Translations under genes and position numbers: made by a program
From: Lachnospiraceae bacterium UBA7729
Lineage (GTDB): Bacteria; Bacillota; Clostridia; Lachnospirales; Lachnospiraceae
Length of the DNA: 21,423 bases
NCBI GenBank assembly: GCA_002482005.1
Contig: DLFD01000073.1
Span: forward strand, 1 to 21,423
Direction: 5' to 3'
Notes under the pieces: generated by a model
Databases searched by the model: none
Told to the model about the DNA's origin: nothing
What the model saw: only the letters and a program-made list of their open reading frames with translations
Shown: positions 15,194 through 21,423 of the stretch, piece by piece
Position numbering within the stretch: the first letter of the stretch is position 1
Layout: every line of letters begins with the position of its first letter

Positions 15194-15223
15194 GAAAAAT
15201 AAAGATCCGGCCTTCGCCGGATC
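15194..15223 (-). terminator. Intrinsic terminator of tracrRNA
   Basis: GATCCGGC and GCCGGATC (15204-15223 on the + strand) form an 8-bp stem with a tetraloop, followed on the minus strand by TTTATTTTTC. This is a strong rho-independent terminator and also the last hairpin of the tracrRNA. Confidence 0.9.
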
Positions 15224-15297
15224 AATGAGAACCTGCACAATGCAGACTATAAAGCGGTTTCGGAATAATCCTTATTTGAACTCGCCTTGTTAATTCG
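15194..15297 (-). ncRNA. tracrRNA of the type II-A system
   Basis: On the minus strand the RNA starts with GAATTAACAAGGC, 13 nt fully complementary to the repeat interior. A 4-nt bulge (GAGT, against GA in the repeat) follows, then TCAAAT pairing with the repeat start GTTTGA. This is the canonical II-A lower stem, bulge and upper stem. A nexus-like GGATTATTCC comes next, then a CTGCA/TGCAG hairpin (15233-15245), and the terminator. The RNA is about 100 nt and lies upstream of cas9 on the opposite strand. It would guide RNase III processing of pre-crRNA and bind Cas9. Confidence 0.9.
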
Positions 15298-15304
15298 CTC
15301 TAAT
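15276..15304 (+). promoter_or_regulatory. Candidate cas9 promoter inside the anti-repeat
   Basis: TTGAAC (15276-15281) and TCTAAT (15299-15304) with a 17-nt spacer form a fair promoter facing cas9. Transcription would start near 15311, giving a leader of about 37 nt before the ATG. Its -10 box overlaps the tracrRNA -10 by two bases on the other strand. Confidence 0.45.
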
Positions 15305-15331
15305 CTTAACATCAGATTGAGCATGTGTCAA
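15303..15331 (-). promoter_or_regulatory. tracrRNA promoter
   Basis: On the minus strand a perfect TTGACA (15331-15326), a 17-nt spacer and TAAGAT (15308-15303) predict a start near 15297, exactly where full complementarity to the repeat begins. The -35 sits just before the ribosome site of cas9 on the opposite strand. Confidence 0.75.
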
Positions 15332-15347
15332 TTGGACAGGAGGGAAA

Positions 15348-18300
15348 ATGGAATACTATCTTGGCCTGGATATGGGAACAAATTCAGTCGGTTGGGCAGT
15401 AACAGACAGGCAGTATCATATTCTCCGTGCAAAGGGCAAAGACCTGTGGGGAATCCGTGAATTTGATGAAGCTTGTTCTGCGGAGGATCGAAGAGCCACA
15501 CGCACCTCAAGAAGAAGATGGCAGCGTGAGAAAGCAAGGATTGGTCTTCTTCAGGACTATTTTAAGGATGAGATTGACAAAGTGGATCCGTCTTTCTATC
15601 AGCGGCTAGACAACAGCTTTTTCAAGATTGAGGACAAAGACTCTGAAGTACAGTACAGAAATATTCTCTTTAACGATCAGAATTTTACAGATGCGGACTA
15701 CAACCGTCAGTACCCGACGGTATTTCACCTGCGTTGCGAACTAATCAAAGACCCCAGCCCACATGACGTGCGTTTGGTGTATCTTGCTGCCTTAAATATT
15801 TTCAAACACAGAGGAAACTTTCTGAATCCGTCGCTTTCCGTCAGTGGCACACAAATTGATCTTACAGAAACGTATTCCGTTTTCCGCAACATGCTCAATA
15901 CTTATACAGAAATCCAGTTTCCGAACGCATTTGACGAGACCTTGTTTCGGAGCATTATGTGCAGCAGGCGAATAGGGCGGACACAGCGTTTTGAAGCATT
16001 GAAGCAGTTTTTTGGCGTGGAGAAAGCAGAGAAACAGAAACTGGAAATTTTGCGCGCATTGGCTGGACTCAAGAGCAGCGCGGCAAAGCTGTTTTCTATT
16101 GAAACAGAAGAAAAACTGGAGTTCTGCTTTTCTGATGCAGGATATGATGAGAAGCTTTCAGAACTCGAGGCAGCGATTGGAGATGATGATTCTTCCATCC
16201 TCGGCAGTATGAAGCAGATCTTTGATGCCTGTGCCTGGGATACGATCATGGATGGATATCAGTATCTGTCCGAAGCCAGGATCGCGTCTTATGATAAGCA
16301 CAAGAAAGATTTAAAAGTATTAAAATCAGTTTTCCGCAAGTATAAGACGCCAGAAGACTATGATCGATTTTTCAGATCTGACGCCGATGGCTCATACGGG
16401 GACTATGTGGGCTCCTATAATTCGGGGGAGAAACACCGCCGCAGAGGTTCAAAACATACGGCAGAAGATTTTTACAGTGCAGTGAAAAAGGTACTGAAGG
16501 ACTGTAGCCAGGATGACGAAAATGTGAGGTATATTCTCTCAGAGATTGAACTTGGAACTTTCATGCCGAAACAGCTTACTGCATCGAATGGGATTATCCC
16601 CTTCCAGGCTCACTATAAGGAATTGAAAGCCATTCTTGAAAACGCATCAGGTTATCTTCAGTTTTTAAACAATATCAATCCTGAGAGTGGGCTGACGAAG
16701 AAGGAAGAAATCCTGAGAATCTTCAGCTTCAAAATTCCTTACTATATCGGACCTCTTACAGAGCAGAGCAAGAAAAATGGAGGAAATGGCTGGGTTATTC
16801 GAAAGGAAGCGGGGCCGGTCCGCCCTTGGAATCTAGACAAGAAGGTAGATATTGCAGCAACTTCAGAAGAATTTATTCAACGTATGGTGCGGAGGTGCAC
16901 ATATATGGCAGGTGAGAAAGTCCTTCCGAAGGCATCTCTTGCCTATGAAAGATTCTCTCTCCTAAATGAGCTGAACAATATCCGAATTGACGGGGAACGT
17001 CTGGACACATCACTCAAACAGGAAATCTATGAAGAACTTTTCCTCGGCGGGAAGGGAGTTACAAGAAAGAGGCTAGCATCTTATCTGGCGGGCAGAGGAT
17101 TGATTGAGAATGAAAACCAGATATCCGGTATCGATGAACGGATTCATGGTCAACTCGCTTCCTATTGTCGGTTTTATAATATTTTCGGTGATGAATTGAA
17201 GAAAGATTCCTGCAGAGAGATGGTGGAAGATATCATTTATCTCAGCACAATCTTCGGCGATGAGAAGAAGTTTCTTCGGGAAAAACTGAATAAAAAATAT
17301 GGTGATCGTCTTGACCGTAACACGATGAAGCGTATTCTTGCTCTGAAATTTACCGACTGGGGAAAACTTTCCAGGGCATTCCTGAATCTCCAGGGAGTGC
17401 AGCACGGGGCAAATGAATGTATGACATTGTCTGAGGCACTCTGGCGTACACCTTACAACATAATGGAGCTGATTAACAGCGATGAGTTTTCCTTTAAAGA
17501 AAATCTCAGCAGAGAGATAAACAATCAGCTTGGCGTGCTTCAGGATGTTACCTTTGATGATCTTGACGAGATGTATTTCTCGGCACCGGTAAAGCGGATG
17601 GTATGGCAAACGCTACTGGTCATGAAGGAGCTGGAAAAAGTACTTGGCGCTGCACCATCCAGGGTGTTCGTGGAGTTTACTCGAGAACATCAGGAGAGCA
17701 AGCGGACAGTTAGTCGGAAGCAGCAGTTCTTGAAATTGTTCCAGGGCAGTGAGTTCGAACAGGAGTGGAAGGATCTGATTGAACGGTCAGAAGAGAATGG
17801 GACGATCCGTAGCAAGAAGATGTACCTGTACCTGCACCAAAAGGGGATTGACCTATATACAGGTCAGCCGATTGCCTTGGAAGACCTGTTTGACAGCGGG
17901 AGATACGATATCGACCATATCTATCCGCAGAGCTTAACGAAGGACGACAATCTTGACAATAATATGGTCCTTACGGATAAGACCGTGAACAATAGGAAGC
18001 AGGACAACTATCCACTTCCCGGTGAAATGCGCAGAAAGATGCAGGGGCTCTGGTTCAGCCTGCATCAAAGCCACTTTATCAACGATGAAAAATATAAGCG
18101 GCTGACAGGAACAGAGCCGTTAACAGATGACCAGCTGGCGGGATTTATTGCCAGGCAGCTGGTGGAAACCAGCCAGGGCACGAAAGCCGTTGCAGATATA
18201 CTAAAGTGCGTACTTCCGGCTGATAGCAAAGTGATCTATTCGAAGGCACATACCGTCTCTGATTTTCGAAATCAGTATGGGCTCGTCAAGAGCAGAGCGG

Positions 18301-19415
18301 TGAATGATCTGCATCACGCGCATGATGCTTATCTTAATATTGTTGTTGGAAATTCATACTATGTAAAATTCACGGACAGCCCTTATCGCTATATCAAAGA
18401 ACGGTATTCGAAGGGAAGGGACAGATACAATCTGCCAAGACTGTTCGAGACGGATATTTCCAACGGGAAAGAAACTGCCTGGATCGGCTCCGGGAAACAG
18501 AACGGGAACAGTGAAAATATGAAGCCGGAAAAAGGAACAATTGTTACTGTTAGGAAAATGTTGTCTAGACCGTCACCTCTGATGACAAGGCTCACATTCA
18601 CTGGCCATGGCGGTCTTACGAATCAGACAATCTACAGTGCGGAAAAGTCGAAGCCACAGATCTATCTCCCGTTGAAGGGGACAGATGCACGGTATGATGT
18701 CACGAAATATGGAGGAGTGACGAGCGCTAGTACTGCATATTTTATTCTGGTGGAATCCGTAAAAGGGAAGAAGAAGATTCGTACACTGGAGGCAATTCCG
18801 ATTTATGTGGCATCTCAAGTGGAAAAGGATTCATCCGTACTGGAGAAATACTGTAAGGACTTTTTGAAGATTGAAAAACCGGTGATCGTGCTTAGAAAGA
18901 TCAAACTTCAAAGCCTGGTGAAATGGAACGGCTATTTTCTTAACATCAATGGGAAATATGATGATTCTAGAATTTCGGTGAGAAATGCTACACAAATGCT
19001 TCTTTCTCAGGAGAGCGTAAAGTATATCAAGAAACTAGAAAAGTATAGTGAGAAAAGGGAACTAGACACGGCTATCACAGAAGAACATAATTTGGAGCTA
19101 TATGATGAATTGACAATGAAGCATACAGATGGAATATTTTCACGGAGACCGAATCCGATTGGAGACGTTTTAACGAAAGATCGGCCTGTATTTGAGGCGT
19201 TGTCTGTCACCGATCAGATCACTGCATTGCTGGAGATCATTAAGACGACGGCAATTGTCGTGGGCGGACAGGCGGACTTGACATTGATTGGAGAGAAGAA
19301 GGGGTCCGGTCGTATGAAAATTCCGAAGACTATTTCCAGTGCATCAGAGATGAAACTTTATTATCAGTCTATAACAGGATTATTCTGTGAGGTTGTTGAT
19401 CTGTTGAAAATATGA
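15348..19415 (+). CDS. cas9: Cas9, type II-A CRISPR endonuclease
   Basis: This 1,355-residue RNA-guided DNA nuclease is of normal II-A length. RuvC-I has D8 (YYLGLDMGTNSVGWAV). An arginine-rich bridge helix follows at about 48-68 (RRATRTSRRRWQREKARIG). The recognition lobe spans roughly 70-720. RuvC-II has E776 (VFVEFTREHQ). The HNH domain has D856-H857 (YDIDHIYPQS) and the NNRKQD segment. RuvC-III has H990 and D993 (HHAHDAYLN). The C-terminal ~250 residues hold the PAM-interacting region, which is variable, so the PAM cannot be predicted here. AGGAGGG precedes the ATG. All catalytic residues are present, so the protein should be active. It overlaps cas1 by 4 nt. Confidence 0.97.
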   Translation: MEYYLGLDMGTNSVGWAVTDRQYHILRAKGKDLWGIREFDEACSAEDRRATRTSRRRWQREKARIGLLQDYFKDEIDKVDPSFYQRLDNSFFKIEDKDSEVQYRNILFNDQNFTDADYNRQYPTVFHLRCELIKDPSPHDVRLVYLAALNIFKHRGNFLNPSLSVSGTQIDLTETYSVFRNMLNTYTEIQFPNAFDETLFRSIMCSRRIGRTQRFEALKQFFGVEKAEKQKLEILRALAGLKSSAAKLFSIETEEKLEFCFSDAGYDEKLSELEAAIGDDDSSILGSMKQIFDACAWDTIMDGYQYLSEARIASYDKHKKDLKVLKSVFRKYKTPEDYDRFFRSDADGSYGDYVGSYNSGEKHRRRGSKHTAEDFYSAVKKVLKDCSQDDENVRYILSEIELGTFMPKQLTASNGIIPFQAHYKELKAILENASGYLQFLNNINPESGLTKKEEILRIFSFKIPYYIGPLTEQSKKNGGNGWVIRKEAGPVRPWNLDKKVDIAATSEEFIQRMVRRCTYMAGEKVLPKASLAYERFSLLNELNNIRIDGERLDTSLKQEIYEELFLGGKGVTRKRLASYLAGRGLIENENQISGIDERIHGQLASYCRFYNIFGDELKKDSCREMVEDIIYLSTIFGDEKKFLREKLNKKYGDRLDRNTMKRILALKFTDWGKLSRAFLNLQGVQHGANECMTLSEALWRTPYNIMELINSDEFSFKENLSREINNQLGVLQDVTFDDLDEMYFSAPVKRMVWQTLLVMKELEKVLGAAPSRVFVEFTREHQESKRTVSRKQQFLKLFQGSEFEQEWKDLIERSEENGTIRSKKMYLYLHQKGIDLYTGQPIALEDLFDSGRYDIDHIYPQSLTKDDNLDNNMVLTDKTVNNRKQDNYPLPGEMRRKMQGLWFSLHQSHFINDEKYKRLTGTEPLTDDQLAGFIARQLVETSQGTKAVADILKCVLPADSKVIYSKAHTVSDFRNQYGLVKSRAVNDLHHAHDAYLNIVVGNSYYVKFTDSPYRYIKERYSKGRDRYNLPRLFETDISNGKETAWIGSGKQNGNSENMKPEKGTIVTVRKMLSRPSPLMTRLTFTGHGGLTNQTIYSAEKSKPQIYLPLKGTDARYDVTKYGGVTSASTAYFILVESVKGKKKIRTLEAIPIYVASQVEKDSSVLEKYCKDFLKIEKPVIVLRKIKLQSLVKWNGYFLNINGKYDDSRISVRNATQMLLSQESVKYIKKLEKYSEKRELDTAITEEHNLELYDELTMKHTDGIFSRRPNPIGDVLTKDRPVFEALSVTDQITALLEIIKTTAIVVGGQADLTLIGEKKGSGRMKIPKTISSASEMKLYYQSITGLFCEVVDLLKI

Positions 19416-20287
19416 GCTGGCGTACGGTTGTAATATCAAATTGTTCTAAACTTGATTACCAAATGGGATATCTCGTTGTCCGCCAGAAGGAGATTACCAA
19501 GATACATCTTGGGGAGATTTATCTTCTGATTATTGAGAATACAGGTGTTTCCCTTACAGCTGCGCTACTTAGCGAACTGACAAAGAGAAAGATAAAAATT
19601 ATCTTCTGTGACGAGAAACGGAATCCTTCTTCTGAACTTGTACCATATTACGGAAGCCATGATACCAGTGCCAAAGTCCGAGAGCAGATCAAGTGGTCAG
19701 ATGATATCAAGAAAGCTGTCTGGACAGAGATTGTGGCGGAAAAAATCCGACGCCAGTCGGAAACACTAACGGAGTATGGCCATCCAGCTGAAGCCAGGAT
19801 GCTTTGTGATTATATCAAGGAACTGCAGTTTGGAGATGAAACAAACCGTGAGGGACATGCGGCAAAGGTATACTTCAATGCATTATTTGGAAAGTCTTTT
19901 ACGAGGAGTGAAGATAATAGCATCAATGCGGCGCTGAACTATGGATACAGTATTATTTTATCCTGCTTTACGCGTGAAATTGTTGCGAACGGATACCTGA
20001 CCCAGTTGGGACTCTTTCATGACAACATGTTCAATCAGTTCAATCTCGCATCAGATTTGATGGAACCCTTTCGGCCATTGGTAGACTGCCTCGTGATGGA
20101 TACGAAGCCAGAAAAATTTGAACATGATGAAAAGGTGGAAGTTTTAAAACTGCTTCAGCAGGAAGTCAGAATCGCAGACAGAAAGGAACTCGTGAATAAC
20201 GCAATCAGGATATACTGCAAAAGCGTTTTTGATGCATTAAACGATCAGGATACGTCTTTGATCAAATTCTACAGTAATGAGCTATAG
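19412..20287 (+). CDS. cas1: Cas1, CRISPR adaptation integrase (type II)
   Basis: This 291-residue integrase has the type II Cas1 pattern: an N-terminal beta domain (1-95) and a helical catalytic domain. Metal-binding residues E148 (TNREGHAAKVYF), H203 (GLFHDNMFNQF) and E218 (DLMEPFRPLVD) are all present. With Cas2 it forms the complex that inserts new spacers at the leader end of the array; in II-A systems Cas9 and Csn2 also take part. The ATG overlaps the cas9 stop (ATGA), and the 3' end overlaps cas2 by 11 nt, so the four genes form one translationally coupled operon. It ends in TAG. Confidence 0.96.
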   Translation: MSWRTVVISNCSKLDYQMGYLVVRQKEITKIHLGEIYLLIIENTGVSLTAALLSELTKRKIKIIFCDEKRNPSSELVPYYGSHDTSAKVREQIKWSDDIKKAVWTEIVAEKIRRQSETLTEYGHPAEARMLCDYIKELQFGDETNREGHAAKVYFNALFGKSFTRSEDNSINAALNYGYSIILSCFTREIVANGYLTQLGLFHDNMFNQFNLASDLMEPFRPLVDCLVMDTKPEKFEHDEKVEVLKLLQQEVRIADRKELVNNAIRIYCKSVFDALNDQDTSLIKFYSNEL

Positions 20288-20597
20288 ATTTATGAGAGTC
20301 ATCGTGTTTTTTGATCTCCCCGTTCTGACTGCAAAGAACCGGAGGGACTACGTTCATTTTCGAAAGTATCTGATAAAATCAGGATTCTTGATGGAACAGG
20401 AATCCGTGTACAGCAAACTGGCGGCCAATGCATCCGTTGCGGATTCTATTATCGAGAGCGTGAGGAAGAACCGTGTGGATGAAGGTCTGATTGAGGTCCT
20501 GAAGGTTACGGAAAAACAATACAGCAATATGCAGTTTATCACGGGGAACAGATCCTGCCAGGTCCTGAATACAGATGAGAGGCTTATAATATTATGA
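20277..20597 (+). CDS. cas2: Cas2, CRISPR adaptation protein (type II-A)
   Basis: This 106-residue protein of ferredoxin-like fold begins MSYRFMRVIVFFDLPVLTA, very like S. pyogenes Cas2, with the conserved aspartate after FF and the later ESVYSKLAANASV and VTEKQYSNM segments. It bridges two Cas1 dimers in the integrase complex. The start at 20277 is kept over ATG 20292 because the MSYR leader is conserved in II-A relatives. It overlaps cas1 by 11 nt and csn2 by 4 nt. Confidence 0.95.
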   Translation: MSYRFMRVIVFFDLPVLTAKNRRDYVHFRKYLIKSGFLMEQESVYSKLAANASVADSIIESVRKNRVDEGLIEVLKVTEKQYSNMQFITGNRSCQVLNTDERLIIL

Positions 20598-21268
20598 GAT
20601 TCACCATTCCATATCTTGGACTTGATTTATTGTTGCAGGATGATGTTATCACGTCTGTTGTGATTGAGGCACCAGAACTGTTTTCCAGAACCGTCGGAGA
20701 TATTTGGAATCAGTCAATGGGCGGGGAGGGAGAGTGCCTTCTCGCTGAAAACGGAAAGAATATTAAACTATCCAGTAGAACCGTTTGTATTGTTAATCCA
20801 TTTAACACGAATGTAAACGACCGTAGAATCATAGGCAGGCTTTACAAGGAGTTAAATAATCTTTCTTATGAATGCGTCCAGAAAGAAACAGCAGAACTGC
20901 ACGCTGCGGTTCTTCGCTATCTGGATTCATTGACAAACTGTTCCTCCTATGCGCTTACTTACGATGAAGATATTGACCTTGTCGCACTCATGAAAGACTT
21001 CAACCTCAGAATTAATACGTTGGATGATTCCCTGTTGGAACAGATTATTGACTATATTCGGGCAAGTCACCAGATTTGCGATGTCACGGTCATATTTACA
21101 GTGAATTTGAAGCTATATCTGTCCGAAACGGAAATGAATCAACTCTGCGAATTTGCAATATATGAGAAAGTGTACTTGGTCGACATTGGAAATGTGAACC
21201 AATATTCTCTCCAGAAGGAGAAAACCTGGATTATTGATAAGGATAGGTGCATAATTGACTTGAATTAA
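20594..21268 (+). CDS. csn2: Csn2, type II-A spacer acquisition protein
   Basis: This 224-residue protein is in the place and of the size of the canonical Csn2 (about 220 residues in S. pyogenes). Conserved-looking parts are the start (MRFTIPYLGLDLLLQDDVIT), NPFNTNVNDRRIIGRLYKEL in the first third, and the late VFTVNLKLYLSETEMNQL-type segment; the last is written here by position, about residues 165-185. Csn2 forms a calcium-bound tetrameric ring that binds DNA ends during adaptation. Its presence, together with the gene order cas9-cas1-cas2-csn2, fixes the subtype as II-A. Sequence is divergent from streptococcal forms, as is usual outside that genus. Confidence 0.92.
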   Translation: MRFTIPYLGLDLLLQDDVITSVVIEAPELFSRTVGDIWNQSMGGEGECLLAENGKNIKLSSRTVCIVNPFNTNVNDRRIIGRLYKELNNLSYECVQKETAELHAAVLRYLDSLTNCSSYALTYDEDIDLVALMKDFNLRINTLDDSLLEQIIDYIRASHQICDVTVIFTVNLKLYLSETEMNQLCEFAIYEKVYLVDIGNVNQYSLQKEKTWIIDKDRCIIDLN

Positions 21269-21321
21269 CAAACTGCTTCGCAAGCAGTACAGCCCGTTGA
21301 CAGCCTCAGGCAAAATTTGAG
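21269..21321 (+). promoter_or_regulatory. CRISPR leader with ATTTGAG anchoring sequence
   Basis: The 53 nt between csn2 and the first repeat end in ATTTGAG (21315-21321), the leader-end motif known to anchor spacer integration in II-A systems. A perfect hairpin ACTGCTT/AAGCAGT lies at 21272-21288. TTGACA lies at 21297-21302, but no -10 is found at the correct distance, so the pre-crRNA promoter is uncertain. Confidence 0.75.
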
Positions 21322-21423
21322 GTTTGAGAGCCTTGTTAATTCAGATAGGTCTTAAACTATCCTGATGAGTAAGGCGGCTATAGCTTAGTTTGAGAGCCTT
21401 GTTAATTCAGATAGGTCTTAAAC
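21322..21423 (+). CRISPR. CRISPR array, leader-proximal part (continues past the window)
   Basis: Two identical 36-nt repeats at 21322-21357 and 21388-21423 flank one 30-nt spacer at 21358-21387. The repeat begins GTTTGAGAGCCTTGTTAATT and ends CAGATAGGTCTTAAAC. The window ends on the last base of repeat 2, so array length is unknown. The orientation, with GTTTG at the leader side, is normal for type II-A and agrees with the tracrRNA pairing. The 36-nt repeat and 30-nt spacer are typical sizes. Confidence 0.97.

Noticed and set aside
17073..17609. 178-codon minus frame inside cas9
   Set aside because: Antisense to conserved Cas9 sequence with no start signals.
21322..21423. Promoter inside each repeat, as in some type II-C arrays
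   Set aside because: No -10-like box such as TACAAT is present at the repeat end, and spacing from TTGTTA to TTAAAC is too short.

Overview
The window looks like a chromosomal accessory region of a Gram-positive Bacillota, most likely a Clostridia/Lachnospiraceae-type anaerobe. The reasons are strong AGGAGG-type ribosome sites, a fused molybdenum hydroxylase of anaerobic type, a GlcT-controlled glucose-type PTS, wrecks of BRO-N and Fic genes, and a Cas9 of about 1,355 residues with a bridge helix and leader of Firmicutes II-A type. The taxon is inferred from protein style only; there is no rRNA gene here.

Positions 1-3,961: the C-terminal part of a DUF3169-like membrane protein (+), a fused [2Fe-2S]/molybdopterin hydroxylase of the xanthine dehydrogenase family (-), and a 3'-truncated HD-domain phosphohydrolase (+). 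Positions 3,942-7,300 (-): a PTS EIICBA permease followed by its PRD antiterminator, with a promoter, a 30-nt RAT element and an overlapping terminator in the leader, so the autoregulatory antitermination circuit is complete. Positions 7,330-10,060: low-density sequence with one unknown 86-residue protein, one intact 3-hydroxyacyl-CoA dehydrogenase-family gene and gene debris (BRO-N/Fic fusion remnant and other broken frames).

Positions 10,088-14,341 (-): a compact four-gene operon (DUF3100 membrane protein, small membrane partner, TauE/SafE exporter, ATZ/TRZ-type amidohydrolase) followed by a Crp/Fnr-family regulator with its own strong promoter. The layout suggests a transport-plus-deamination/hydrolysis module of unknown substrate.

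Positions 14,456-15,090: a serine recombinase gene killed by an amber codon at codon 18, with TGATACAT repeats upstream. Positions 15,194-21,423: a complete type II-A CRISPR-Cas locus: tracrRNA (-), cas9, cas1, cas2 and csn2 in overlapping order (+), a 53-nt leader ending in ATTTGAG, and the start of the array (two 36-nt repeats and one 30-nt spacer before the window ends). The tracrRNA pairs with the repeat in the canonical lower stem/bulge/upper stem form. Its promoter and a plausible cas9 promoter overlap head-to-head inside the anti-repeat. This is the most interesting structure in the window, although CRISPR II-A itself is a known system.
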